Origin: Acidimicrobiia bacterium
Lineage (GTDB): Bacteria; Actinomycetota; Acidimicrobiia; Acidimicrobiales; AC-14
NCBI GenBank assembly: GCA_023264995.1
Contig: JAHFUR010000038.1
Location: 1-41,305 of the forward strand
Direction of reading: 5' to 3'
DNA length: 41,305 nt
Shown: positions 17,806 through 26,007 of the stretch, in pieces
How positions within the stretch are numbered: the first letter of the stretch is position 1
How the letters are laid out: each line of letters begins with the position of its first letter
Translations under genes and position numbers: made by a program
The notes under the pieces: generated by a model
Seen by the model: only the letters and a program-made list of their open reading frames with translations
Database searches by the model: none
Told to the model about the DNA's origin: nothing

Positions 17806-19305
17806 GTGGAGGTGGATGCCGCGATCGACGACACCGACGACTCCCCAAAGGAGGCTTGCGGCGTCTTCGGCGTCTACGCACCAGGCCACCAGGTCGCCCA
17901 GCTGACCTACCTCGGCCTCTACGCCCTGCAGCACCGGGGCCAGGAGTCGGCCGGCATGGCGGTGAGCGACGGCGACACCATCACCGTCGTCAAGGACATG
18001 GGCCTCGTCTCCCACGTTTTCGACAACCGCACGCTGGCGCCCCTCCAGGGCCACCTGGCCGTCGGCCACGTCCGCTACTCCACCACCGGCGCCAGCACGT
18101 GGGGCAACGCCCAGCCCATCTACCGGGAGGCGGGCGACGCCGGGTTCGTCCTGGGCCATAACGGCAACCTCACGAACACCGTCGCCCTGACTGCCGACGC
18201 CGGCATCCTGCCCGGCACCGTCACCAGCGACAGCGACGTCGTGGCCGAGCTCATCCAGCAGGCCATGGTCGCAGCCGACCCCGGTTTGCGCAGCGACGGG
18301 CGCGACCTCGAACGGGCCCTCATCGAAGTGCTGCCCCGGCTGGAAGGGGCGTTCTCGCTGGTCCTCATGGACGACTCGCACGTGGTCGGCGTCCGCGACC
18401 CCAACGGGTTCCGGCCGCTGTGCCTGGGCCGCCTCGACAATGGTTGGGTCCTGTCGTCGGAGACCACCGGCCTCGACATCGTGGGCGCCCACTTCGTGCG
18501 CGAGCTCGACCCGGGCGAGATCGTCGTCATCGACGCCACCGGTACGCGGTCGCTCCGGCCCTTCGACGCCGAGCGCATCGACCCCAAGCTCTGCCTCTTC
18601 GAGTTCGTCTACTTCGCCCGCCCCGACAGCCGGCTGTACGGCCAGACCGTGCACACCGCCCGCCAGCGCATGGGCGAGGAGCTGGCCGAGCAGGCTCCCC
18701 TGCCCCCCGACACCGTGGTGCCGGGCCGGGAGGCCATGGTCATGCCGGTCCCCGAGTCGGGCATCCCTGCCGCCGAGGGCTACGCCCGGCGCAGCGGCAT
18801 CGCCTTCGGCCAGGGCCTGGTCCGCAACCGCTACATCAACCGCACGTTCATCGCCCCCGGCCAGGACCAGCGCAGCCAGAAGGTGCGGATGAAGTTCAAC
18901 CCCATCCGGGAGAACATCGCCGGCAAGCGCCTGGTGGTCATCGACGATTCCATCGTGCGGGGCACCAGCACCCGGGCCGTCGTCGCCATGCTCCGCCAGG
19001 CCGGCGCGGCCGAGATCCACCTGCGCATCTCGTCGCCGCCCTACCGCTGGCCGTGCTACTTCGGCATGGACACCGGCACCCGGGGCGAGCTGATCGCCGC
19101 CAACCTCACCGTCTCGGAGATCCGCGACTACCTGGGCTGCGACACGCTGGCCTACCTGGAGCTCGACCGCCTGGTCACCGCCACCGGCGTGGCCAGCCGG
19201 GGCTTCTGCACCGCCTGCCTCACCGGCTCGTACCCGGTGCCCGTGAGCCTCGGCCGGGTCGACGACGACCTCCCCACCGTCGACCTCGTGGGCCCGAATG
19301 GGTGA
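17806..19305 (+). CDS. purF: Amidophosphoribosyltransferase
   Basis: First committed step of purine synthesis: PRPP plus glutamine to phosphoribosylamine. It has 499 residues. 'EACGVFGVYAPG' places the catalytic Cys at residue 18, so a 17-residue propeptide must be removed, as in Bacillus-type PurF. 'LGLYALQHRGQESAG', 'GHVRYSTTG' and 'GHNGNL' form the glutaminase site. The PRPP loop is 'LVVIDDSIVRGTS'. Cysteines suited to a 4Fe-4S cluster are in 'LCLFEFVYFARPDS', 'YRWPCYFGMD' and 'FCTACLTG', so this is the oxygen-sensitive Fe-S form. Start is GTG at 17806, 23 bases after purL. It overlaps a possible GTG start of purM. Confidence 0.96.
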   Translation: MEVDAAIDDTDDSPKEACGVFGVYAPGHQVAQLTYLGLYALQHRGQESAGMAVSDGDTITVVKDMGLVSHVFDNRTLAPLQGHLAVGHVRYSTTGASTWGNAQPIYREAGDAGFVLGHNGNLTNTVALTADAGILPGTVTSDSDVVAELIQQAMVAADPGLRSDGRDLERALIEVLPRLEGAFSLVLMDDSHVVGVRDPNGFRPLCLGRLDNGWVLSSETTGLDIVGAHFVRELDPGEIVVIDATGTRSLRPFDAERIDPKLCLFEFVYFARPDSRLYGQTVHTARQRMGEELAEQAPLPPDTVVPGREAMVMPVPESGIPAAEGYARRSGIAFGQGLVRNRYINRTFIAPGQDQRSQKVRMKFNPIRENIAGKRLVVIDDSIVRGTSTRAVVAMLRQAGAAEIHLRISSPPYRWPCYFGMDTGTRGELIAANLTVSEIRDYLGCDTLAYLELDRLVTATGVASRGFCTACLTGSYPVPVSLGRVDDDLPTVDLVGPNG

Positions 19306-19313
19306 GCGTCCAC

Positions 19314-20348
19314 ATGGGTGAGACGTACGCCGGCGCCGGTGTCGACATCGGGGCCGGCGAGGAAGCCGTCGAGCGGATCAAGGCCGCGGTGCGCTCCACG
19401 TTCCGGCCGGAGGTCATCGGCGACATCGGCGGGTTCGGGGGCATGTTCGCCTTCGACCCCTCCCGCTACACCCACCCGGTCCTGGTGGCCGCCACCGACG
19501 GCGTCGGCACCAAGGCCGTCGTCGCCCGGCTGGCCAACAGCTACGACACCATCGGCATCGACCTGGTGGCCATGTCGGTCGACGACCTGGCCGCCCAGGG
19601 CGCCGAGCCCCTCTTCTTCCTCGACTGCATCAGCGCCGGCCGGATCGACCCGGTGCAGATGGAGCAGCTCGTGGCCGGCGTGGCGTCGGGCTGCAAGGAG
19701 GCCGGCTGCGCCCTCATCGGCGGGGAGATGGCCGAGCTGCCCGGCATGTTGGAGCCCGGGCACTTCGACCTGGTCGGCTTCGGGGTCGGCGTCGTCGAAC
19801 GCGACCGCCTGGTCACTGGGGCCCGGGTGGCGCCGGGCGACCGGCTGATCGGCCTGCCGTCACCCGGCCTGCGCTGCAACGGGTACTCGCTGGCCCGGCG
19901 GGTCCTGCTCGAGGTCGCCGGGCGCCCGCTCGACGGGCCGGCGTGGCCCCGGGCCCACCACAGCCTGGCCGATGAGCTGCTGCGGCCCTCGGTGATCTAC
20001 GCGCCGGCGCTGGTGAAGCTCTGCCACTCGGTGGAGGTCAAGGGCCTGGCCCACATCACCGGTGGCGGCATCCCCGGCAACCTGGCCCGCGTCCTCCCCC
20101 GCCACTGCGACGCCATCGTCCAGCAGAGCAAGTGGGAAGTGCCCGAGATCTTCAACCAGATCCAGGCCGCCGGCGACATCGGCCCCGACGAGATGACCAA
20201 GGTGTTCAACATGGGCATCGGGATGATCGCCGTCGTCGCCCCCCGCGACGTCTACCGGGCCCACGACCTCCTCCGCGACGCCGGCCACGACTCCGTCGAC
20301 ATCGGCGAGATCGTGGAGGGCGAAGGCCGCGCCCTCCTCAAGCTCTGA
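19314..20348 (+). CDS. purM: Phosphoribosylformylglycinamidine cyclo-ligase (AIR synthetase)
   Basis: Closes the imidazole ring, FGAM to AIR, using ATP. It has 344 residues. The start 'YAGAGVDIGAGEEAVERIK' is the PurM N-terminal signature. It is followed by 'GFGGMFAF', 'ATDGVGTK', 'GIDLVAMSVDDLAAQGAEPLFFLDC', 'LIGGEMAELPGML', 'GYSLARRVLLE', and the C-terminal 'HITGGGIPGNLARVLP' and 'FNMGIGM'. ATG at 19314 gives the usual N-terminus; GTG at 19302 is also in frame and would overlap the purF stop. It is the last gene of the plus-strand purine run. Confidence 0.96.
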   Translation: MGETYAGAGVDIGAGEEAVERIKAAVRSTFRPEVIGDIGGFGGMFAFDPSRYTHPVLVAATDGVGTKAVVARLANSYDTIGIDLVAMSVDDLAAQGAEPLFFLDCISAGRIDPVQMEQLVAGVASGCKEAGCALIGGEMAELPGMLEPGHFDLVGFGVGVVERDRLVTGARVAPGDRLIGLPSPGLRCNGYSLARRVLLEVAGRPLDGPAWPRAHHSLADELLRPSVIYAPALVKLCHSVEVKGLAHITGGGIPGNLARVLPRHCDAIVQQSKWEVPEIFNQIQAAGDIGPDEMTKVFNMGIGMIAVVAPRDVYRAHDLLRDAGHDSVDIGEIVEGEGRALLKL

Positions 20349-20365
20349 GGCCGGTGCCCCAGCGG

Positions 20366-20770
20366 CTACTCCAGGACCCGTACCTCCACACCCACCAGCT
20401 CGTACACGGGGAACGCCCGAGCGTCGGCAGAGACAAGTTGCGCGCCGGCGACGCGGGCAGTCAGGGCGACGATCGCGTCGTAGGTGACCCCGCCGATCCG
20501 CCCTGCGTTCGCAAGCTCGCCCACCAGAGCACGGTGCTCGTCCGGGGACGGCGGAGCAAGGACCGTCGGGAACCGCTCGACGAGCCAACGGCCAACGAGG
20601 TCGGGGCTGGCCCGATGTGGAGGAGGGAACCCGGTCAGGACGGCGTAGGTCTCGAGCAGGACGTGGGCGGGCACAACTGCCCCTTCGTCGAGTACGGCAC
20701 ATGCCGCCGAATTCAGCCGGTGCCAATCACCGAACGCGGCGACCGCCACCGAGCTATCAACCGCGATCAC
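20366..20770 (-). CDS. vapC: VapC-type PIN-domain ribonuclease toxin
   Basis: A 134-residue PIN-domain protein. The four acidic residues of the metal site are all present: Asp5 in 'AVDSS', Glu40 in 'LLETY', Asp98 in 'TYDAIV' and Asp116 in 'SADARAF'. Such proteins cut RNA, often tRNA, when their antitoxin is degraded. The GTG start at 20770 overlaps the antitoxin stop by four bases (GTGA), a standard antitoxin-first arrangement. The intact active site suggests a working toxin. The intended RNA target cannot be read from the sequence. Confidence 0.93.
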   Translation of the reverse strand: MIAVDSSVAVAAFGDWHRLNSAACAVLDEGAVVPAHVLLETYAVLTGFPPPHRASPDLVGRWLVERFPTVLAPPSPDEHRALVGELANAGRIGGVTYDAIVALTARVAGAQLVSADARAFPVYELVGVEVRVLE

Positions 20771-21012
20771 CGCCGAAGGGACTCCAAGACCGCTCGCACG
20801 TCCTCGGGACCAATCGGAGGCAAGGGCGAGTCGGTCGTCGCCACGAGACCCTTCCCGCGGGTGACGAGTCTCATCGGCGTGGCGACAGGTTCGAACTCGA
20901 GCACACCGTCCCGCACCCGAACGTCGAGCACGCTCCCTCCGGTGAGCTTCAAGGCGTCCCGAAGTGCCTTGGGGACCACCACTCGGCCGGCCCCGTCGAT
21001 GGTGGTTTGCAT
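20767..21012 (-). CDS. vapB: VapB-type AbrB/SpoVT-family antitoxin
   Basis: An 81-residue antitoxin. The N-terminal swapped-hairpin domain is 'MQTTIDGAGRVVVPKALRDAL' (core 'GRVVVPKALRDAL'), typical of AbrB/MazE-like DNA-binding folds. Residues 25-45 complete the beta barrel. The C-terminal 35 residues, ending 'PEDVRAVLESLRR', would wrap and inhibit VapC. ATG at 21012 lies inside a palindrome (21011-21029) that is the likely autoregulatory operator. TAGAAT, a fair -10 element, sits seven bases before the ATG on the minus strand, so the transcript may be leaderless. Confidence 0.92.
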   Translation of the reverse strand: MQTTIDGAGRVVVPKALRDALKLTGGSVLDVRVRDGVLEFEPVATPMRLVTRGKGLVATTDSPLPPIGPEDVRAVLESLRR

Positions 21013-21029
21013 GGTAGCGATTCTACCAT
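21011..21029 (-). promoter_or_regulatory. vapBC operator and probable leaderless promoter
   Basis: Perfect 7-bp arms ATGGTAG (21011-21017) and CTACCAT (21023-21029), with a 5-base spacer, overlap the vapB start codon. On the minus strand TAGAAT fills positions seven to twelve before the A of ATG, where a -10 box would start transcription at the ATG itself. I see no clear -35. Repression by VapB or VapBC is known for the family and inferred here. Confidence 0.7.
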
Positions 21030-21043
21030 CGCGAGACGCCGAC

Positions 21044-22114
21044 TTACGCCGCCCGGAGCGTCAGCACCGCACCGTCGGCCAGCTTGGGGTCGGCACCTTG
21101 CCCGGCGCCGCCCCAGACCAATAGTTGCTGGCCGGTCCACACGATGGCCGGCTGTTGGCGGCCGGCGAGCGGGCTCGGAGCAAGGGGTGACCAGGCGTTG
21201 GCGGCCGGGTTGTACAGGGCGCCGTCGGACCGGACCTCGCCGTCGAAGCCGCCCCAAACGAGCAGGTCGCGGCCGGTCCAGACGGCGCCGGCACCGACAC
21301 GTCCGCGCAACGGCGACGGGGCGAGCGGGGCCCACGTGTCGGTGTTCGGGGTGTAGGCCGCGCCCGCATCGCTGCCACCGCCCCCCCACACCAGCAACTG
21401 CGCCCCGGTCCACACGCTGACGAAGCCGTCCCCGCCCAGCAGCGCCGGCGGCGCCGCGGCCATCGCCGTCCAGGTGTCGTCGGCCGGGTTGTAGATGGCG
21501 CCGGCCCGCCCGCCCCACACCAGCATGCGGTCGATGCTGGCCACGGCCCGTTGACCGGCGCCGGCCTCCAGTGGGGCCGGCGGCAGGACAGCCCAGGTAT
21601 CGGTGGCCGGGTCATAGGCCGCGCCGTCGCCGAGCGGTACGCCGCCGTCGCCGGCCCCGCCCCAGACGATCATCCGGTTCCGCACCCACACCGCGCTGTG
21701 GTCGCCTCGTGCGTCGATCGGCGCCGGGGCGATCGGCGTCCACGTATCGGTGATGGGGTTGTAGGCCGCGCCGTCGCCGAGCACGTCGGGCCCGAACCCA
21801 CCCCAGACGATCATCCTCGTCCCCGTCCACACGGCGGTGTGGCCCCGCCGCGGGGCGAGCGGCGCCGGCGCCAGGGGCGTCCAGGCCGCAGTGTCGACGT
21901 CGAACGACGCGCCGTCGGCCGCCGGGCCGGCGTCGGTCTCGCCGCCCCACACGATCATGGCCCTGCGGGTCCAGACCACCGACGGCCCGGCGCGGCCGGC
22001 GAGACCGGACGGGGGCATCGGTACCCAGGTGCCGGCGGCGACCGCATGGAGGTCGGGCTCGGCGGTCCCCAGCGACACCGCGTAGGCGCCGGCCAGGCCG
22101 ATGAGCGCGATCAC
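21044..22114 (-). CDS. Membrane-anchored seven-repeat kelch-like beta-propeller protein
   Basis: About 356 residues from the GTG at 22114. Seven repeats of about 48 residues each end in 'VWGG', with the pattern 'P-APL---R-GH-AVWTG-RMIVWGG' and an intervening 'D-AAYNP-TDTWTPLA'. Seven is the classic blade number of a closed propeller. The N-terminus is hydrophobic ('IALIGLAGAYAVSLG'), a signal anchor or export signal, so the propeller is outside the membrane. In frame upstream, to the E1 stop, lies a basic stretch ('ARSRARG') that would suit the positive side of the anchor, but it has no ATG, GTG or TTG. The start is therefore uncertain; CTG at 22129 or coupling to E1 through GAGGAG at 22162-22167 is possible. 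Ligand unknown. Confidence 0.82.
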   Translation of the reverse strand: MIALIGLAGAYAVSLGTAEPDLHAVAAGTWVPMPPSGLAGRAGPSVVWTRRAMIVWGGETDAGPAADGASFDVDTAAWTPLAPAPLAPRRGHTAVWTGTRMIVWGGFGPDVLGDGAAYNPITDTWTPIAPAPIDARGDHSAVWVRNRMIVWGGAGDGGVPLGDGAAYDPATDTWAVLPPAPLEAGAGQRAVASIDRMLVWGGRAGAIYNPADDTWTAMAAAPPALLGGDGFVSVWTGAQLLVWGGGGSDAGAAYTPNTDTWAPLAPSPLRGRVGAGAVWTGRDLLVWGGFDGEVRSDGALYNPAANAWSPLAPSPLAGRQQPAIVWTGQQLLVWGGAGQGADPKLADGAVLTLRAA

Positions 22115-22158
22115 GAGGACGCCGATCAGGGCCCCACGGGCCCGGGACCGGGCGACGG

Positions 22159-24210
22159 CTACTCCTCGAGCAGGGCGCGGGCCGCGGCCACGATGTCGGC
22201 CGTCGTCACTGACAACGCCCGCTCCAGGCCGATCTCGTAGGGCATGGCCGGGACGTCGGGCATGGCCAGGCGGCGCACCGGCGCGTCGAGGTCGTAGAAC
22301 GCCTCCTGGGCCACGACGGCTGCCACCTCGGCCCCGACGCCGAAGCTGATGTTGTCCTCGTGGACGACGAGCACCCGGCCGGTGCGGACCGCCGAGGCCA
22401 GGACGGTGGCCGTGTCCAGCGGCGAGATGGTGCGCAGGTCGATGACCTCGACCGAGTAGTCCTCCCCGGCCAGGATGTCGGCCGCCTCCAGCGAGAGGTG
22501 GCGGTGGAGGCCGTAAGTGACGATGGTCATGTCGTCGCCGGGCCGGGCCACTTCGGCCAGACCGATGGGAACCCGCCACTGGCCTTCGGGGACGAGGCCG
22601 CTGATCTTGCGGTAGGTCTTCTTGTGCTCGAGGAACAGCACCGGGTCGGGGTCCTCGATGGCGCTGCGGAGCATCCCGGCCACGTCGGCCGGGGTGCTGG
22701 GCACGACCACCTTGAGGCCGGCCACGTGGGCATAGAAGGCCTCGATGGCCTGGGAGTGGTACGGCCCGCGGTGGCCGCCGCCGCCCCACGGCGTGCGGAC
22801 GACGAGGGGGACCGAGAAGTCGCCGTTCGACCGGTAATGGATCTTGGCCGCCTCGCTGACCATCTGGTCGAAGGTCGAGTGCATGAAGTCGGCGAACTGG
22901 ATCTCGGCGATGGGCCGCATGCCGGCCAGGGCCAGCCCGATGCCGATGCCGACGATGGACGACTCGGCCAGCGGCGTGTCGATGACCCGGCCGTCGCCAT
23001 AGGTTTCGAGCAGGCCCCGAGACCCCCGGAACACGCCACCCAAGACGCCCACGTCCTCACCGAGCAGGACCACGCGCTCGTCCTCGGCCATGAGGTCGTG
23101 CATGGTCTGGCGGACGGCATCGAGCACGTTCCGTTCGACGCCTCCGGCCGGTGCCGGCGGCGCCTCCCGGACCGGGCGGGGCCGGGCATAGACCCGGGAC
23201 GATGCGGTCTGCGGCTGCGGCGCGGCGGCCAGCTCGGCCTGGCGGGCCGCCTCGGCCACTTCGGCGCGCGCCGCCTCGTCGAGGCGAGCCGCCTCCTCGG
23301 CCGAGAGCAGCCCCTGCTCGACGACGTAGCGTTCGAGCCGGGGCACGGGGTCGCGCCGGCGGGCCTCCTTGACCTCCTCGCGGGACCGGTAGATGCGGTC
23401 CTCGTCGTCGGAGGTGTGGGGCATCAGCCGGTAGGTCTTGGCCTCCACGAGGGTGGGGCCCTTGCCGGCCCGGGCCCGGGCCACCGCGGCCTGGGTGGCG
23501 GCGTAGACGTCGAGGACGTCGTTGCCGTCGACGACGAGGCCGTCCATCCCGTACGACGCGGCCCGGTCGGCCACGTCGGGCACCGCCGACTGCTTGCGCA
23601 TGCCGACGGAGATGGCGTAGCCGTTGTTCTCGCAGACGAAGACGGCGGGGAGGCGGTGGATGCCGGCGAAGTTCAGGGCCTCGTGGAAATCGCCCTTCGA
23701 CGAAGCCGCCTCGCCGAACCAGGTGACGGTGACCTTGTCGTCGCCCCGGAGCGTGGACGCCAGCGCCAGGCCGGCGGCGTGGGGGAACTGGGTGCCGATG
23801 GGCGAGGAGCCGGTGATGATGCCCAGCCGCTTCGAGCCCCAGTGGTTGGGCATCTGCCGCCCGCCGGAGTTGGGGTCGTCGCCCTTGGCCAGCACGGCCA
23901 GGAGGATCTCGTAGGGGGTCATGCCGAGCGTGAGGACGACGCCGACGTCGCGGTAGTACGGCAGGGCGATGTCGTGACCGGCCCGCAGCGCCCAGGCCGA
24001 GCCGACCTGGGCCGCCTCCTGGCCCTCGGCGGGGATGTAGAAGCGGGCCTTGCCCGTGCGGGTCAGGTTCCACGCCTTCTGGTCGACGTAGCGGGCCAGC
24101 AGGACCGTGCGGTACATGCCCACCACGTCGTCGGCCGACAGCCCGAGCTGGACGTGACGGGCGGGAGGGACCGGCCGGGCCTCTGCCCGCTCTTTCATGA
24201 CCTTGGACAA
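22159..24210 (-). CDS. Fused alpha-beta E1 component of a 2-oxoacid (branched-chain type) dehydrogenase
   Basis: Thiamine-diphosphate enzyme that decarboxylates a 2-oxoacid and loads the acyl group on E2. It has 683 residues. The alpha part (about 30-330) holds 'YRDVGVVLTLGM', 'GSSPIGTQFPHAAG', and the ThDP site running from 'GEAASSKGDFHEAL' to 'CENNGYAIS', plus 'HTSDDEDRIYRS', the phosphorylation-loop-like region of BCKDH. A linker rich in Ala, Pro and Glu (about 300-360) joins it to the beta part: 'LLGEDVGVLGGVFRG', 'DTPLAESSIVGIGIGLAL', 'WGGGGHRGPYHSQ' and 'DLRTISPLDTATV'. Most actinobacteria have separate genes. Start is TTG at 24210 after GAGG; ATG at 24198 is possible. It follows the dehydrogenase gene by 10 bases. 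No E2 or E3 is present here. Confidence 0.92.
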   Translation of the reverse strand: MSKVMKERAEARPVPPARHVQLGLSADDVVGMYRTVLLARYVDQKAWNLTRTGKARFYIPAEGQEAAQVGSAWALRAGHDIALPYYRDVGVVLTLGMTPYEILLAVLAKGDDPNSGGRQMPNHWGSKRLGIITGSSPIGTQFPHAAGLALASTLRGDDKVTVTWFGEAASSKGDFHEALNFAGIHRLPAVFVCENNGYAISVGMRKQSAVPDVADRAASYGMDGLVVDGNDVLDVYAATQAAVARARAGKGPTLVEAKTYRLMPHTSDDEDRIYRSREEVKEARRRDPVPRLERYVVEQGLLSAEEAARLDEAARAEVAEAARQAELAAAPQPQTASSRVYARPRPVREAPPAPAGGVERNVLDAVRQTMHDLMAEDERVVLLGEDVGVLGGVFRGSRGLLETYGDGRVIDTPLAESSIVGIGIGLALAGMRPIAEIQFADFMHSTFDQMVSEAAKIHYRSNGDFSVPLVVRTPWGGGGHRGPYHSQAIEAFYAHVAGLKVVVPSTPADVAGMLRSAIEDPDPVLFLEHKKTYRKISGLVPEGQWRVPIGLAEVARPGDDMTIVTYGLHRHLSLEAADILAGEDYSVEVIDLRTISPLDTATVLASAVRTGRVLVVHEDNISFGVGAEVAAVVAQEAFYDLDAPVRRLAMPDVPAMPYEIGLERALSVTTADIVAAARALLEE

Positions 24211-24220
24211 CGCCGGCGCC

Positions 24221-25300
24221 TCAGGTGGGAGGGCGGATCTGGTGAACAGCGGACAGCGCGGCGATCCGGTCCTCGGCCAGCCGGTCGGCGGCCTCGGCCG
24301 TGGTCACCGCGCCCACGTCGGCCGCTTGCAGGACCGACGTGACGGTGTCGAAGATGCGCCGGACCGCGGCCTGGGCCTGGTCCGGGTGGTAGCCGCCCGG
24401 AGCGAGCTCCTCGGCGATGTTGATGAGGCCGCCGGCGTTGGCCACGAAGTCAGGGGCATAGACAACGCCGGCGTCAGCCAGGAGCTCAGCCGAGGCTCGG
24501 CCGTGCGCCAACTGGTTGTTCGCGGATCCCACCACTGCCGCGCACCGTAGTTCGGGGATCGTCACGTCGTTCAACGCGCCACCGAGGGCGCACGGCGCGT
24601 AGATGTCGCAGTCGAGGGCGTGGATCTTCTCGACGGCCACCGCCTCGGCGCCGGCGTCGACCACCGCGGCTTCGACGGCGGCGCTCGTGACGTCGGCGAC
24701 GCTGACCCGGGCGCCTTCGTCGACCAGGTGGCCGACCAGGGCCCGGCCCACCTTGCCGACGCCGGCGACAGCCACATGCCGGCCGGCCAGCGACGTGTGG
24801 CCCCAGAGGTGCACGGCCACCGCCTTCATGGCCCAGAGCACCCCGTACGCCGTGGCCGCCGACGGGTCACCGGAGCCGCCCAGCTCCCGGCTGAACCCGG
24901 TGACGAAACGGGTCTCCCGGCGTACGAGGTCCATGTCGTCCTGGGTGGTGCCGACGTCCTCAGCCGTGAGGTACCGGCCGCCCAGCGCGTCGACGTAGCG
25001 GGCGTAGGCGCGGAGCATGGCCTCTGACTTGTCCCGGGCCGGGTCGCCGAAGATGACGGCCTTGCCGCCCCCGAGGTCGAGCCCGGCCGCCGCCGCCTTG
25101 TACGTCATGCCCCGGGCCAGGCGGAGGACGTCCTCCAGTCCTTCGTCCTCGGTGGCGTAGGGATAGAAGCGGGTGCCGCCCAGGGCCGGGCCCAACCGGG
25201 TGGAGTGGACGGCGATAATGGCCCGCAGGCCCGAGCCGCGGTCGTGGCAGTACACGACCTGCTCGTAGTCGTCGGCCCCGATGCGGTCGAAGACATCCAC
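24221..25300 (-). CDS. Leucine (branched-chain amino acid) dehydrogenase family enzyme
   Basis: NAD-dependent Glu/Leu/Phe/Val dehydrogenase, 359 residues, aligning throughout with Bacillus leucine dehydrogenase. 'DYEQVVYCHDRGSGLRAIIAVHSTRLGPALGGTR' (core 'GPALGGTR') opens the catalytic domain. The catalytic lysines are in 'MTYKAAAAGLDLGGGKAVI', followed by 'YLTAEDVGTTQDDM'. The Rossmann motif is 'GVGKVGRALV', then 'APCALGGALND' and 'ANNQLA'. GTG at 25300 gives a start equivalent to the Bacillus N-terminus. It probably deaminates leucine, valine or isoleucine to 2-oxoacids, the substrates of the fused E1 just downstream. Phenylalanine dehydrogenase cannot be ruled out. Confidence 0.93.
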   Translation of the reverse strand: MDVFDRIGADDYEQVVYCHDRGSGLRAIIAVHSTRLGPALGGTRFYPYATEDEGLEDVLRLARGMTYKAAAAGLDLGGGKAVIFGDPARDKSEAMLRAYARYVDALGGRYLTAEDVGTTQDDMDLVRRETRFVTGFSRELGGSGDPSAATAYGVLWAMKAVAVHLWGHTSLAGRHVAVAGVGKVGRALVGHLVDEGARVSVADVTSAAVEAAVVDAGAEAVAVEKIHALDCDIYAPCALGGALNDVTIPELRCAAVVGSANNQLAHGRASAELLADAGVVYAPDFVANAGGLINIAEELAPGGYHPDQAQAAVRRIFDTVTSVLQAADVGAVTTAEAADRLAEDRIAALSAVHQIRPPT

Positions 25301-25335
25301 CAGCGGCAGGCTACTTCGACGGACCGCAACCGGAG

Positions 25336-25719
25336 TTAGCGGACGACGAGGGTGGCGATCTGGTCCGTCTCTTTGAGCTGCGAGTAGATCTTGAACGTGC
25401 CCGGGTGGACGGCCTTGAACTTGACCTCGGCCCCACCCGGCGGGATCTCCTCCTGGAGGCCGTAGGCCTCGATGCTGAACCCGTGCACCGTGGAGGTGGT
25501 GTTGCTCACGGCCAGGACCACGTTGTCGTTGGTATCGACGGTGATGGTGGTGGGGTCGAAGGCGATGTGGCCCGACACCGACTCGACGGCGATGTCGCGG
25601 TGAGCGGTGGGGTGGCCGCCGCAGCCCGTCAGGCCCAAGCTGAGGCCGGCGACGACCACCACCGGGAGAGCGGCGCGGGTGAGGAGCGGACGGACGCCGG
25701 GTGCGCGGTGGAGTCTCAT
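25336..25719 (-). CDS. Cupredoxin-like lipoprotein
   Basis: 127 residues. A basic N-terminus and a hydrophobic stretch end in the lipobox 'LGLTGCGG', with Cys33 as the lipidation site, so the protein is anchored outside the membrane. The rest matches the cupredoxin fold used in EfeO/plastocyanin-like proteins: 'IAFDPTTITVDTNDNVVLAVSN', then 'STVHGFSIEAYG' with the first ligand-type His, and 'PGGAEVKFKAVHPGTFKIYS'. The position where copper cupredoxins have Cys is Ser ('KIYSQLKE') and the second His and Met are missing, so type 1 copper binding is unlikely. It lies 35 bases upstream of the leucine dehydrogenase gene on the same strand and could be its first operon partner. Confidence 0.85.
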   Translation of the reverse strand: MRLHRAPGVRPLLTRAALPVVVVAGLSLGLTGCGGHPTAHRDIAVESVSGHIAFDPTTITVDTNDNVVLAVSNTTSTVHGFSIEAYGLQEEIPPGGAEVKFKAVHPGTFKIYSQLKETDQIATLVVR

Positions 25720-25803
25720 AAGGATCGCGTCGACTGTACCCGTTCCGCCTCGCCGGTACGACTGTGAGGACGCAGAGGCGACGCCGGCCGGGCGGTCGTG
25801 CAG

Positions 25804-25876
25804 TGGTCGGGACCGGTGTCGATCCGGTGACCTCGCGCTTTTCAGGCGCGCGCTCTACCAACTGAGCTACCCGACC
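25804..25876 (-). tRNA. tRNA-Phe (anticodon GAA)
   Basis: The minus strand folds as a full cloverleaf: 7-bp acceptor GGTCGGG/CCCGACC, D arm with 'AGCTCAGTTGGTAGAGC', anticodon stem CGCGC/GCGCG around loop CTGAAAA (anticodon GAA), and T arm with 'TCGACAC'. Discriminator A; CCA is not encoded. Confidence 0.96.
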
Positions 25877-25912
25877 AGGTTGTTGCGAACTACGTAGACG
25901 ACCGAACTACCG

Positions 25913-25987
25913 CGGTCCTGACGAGATTTGAACTCGCGACCTCCGCCTTGACAGGGCGGCGTGCACTCCAAGCTGCACCACAGGACC
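25913..25987 (-). tRNA. tRNA-Asp (anticodon GTC)
   Basis: Full cloverleaf on the minus strand, 75 bases: acceptor GGTCCTG/CAGGACC, anticodon stem CCGCC/GGCGG around loop CTGTCAA (anticodon GTC), and T arm GCGAG-TTCAAAT-CTCGT. Discriminator G, the aspartate identity base; no encoded CCA. It is 36 bases upstream of tRNA-Phe on the same strand, probably one transcript. Confidence 0.96.
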
Positions 25988-26007
25988 GTGCAATGACAAT
26001 TTCCAGC

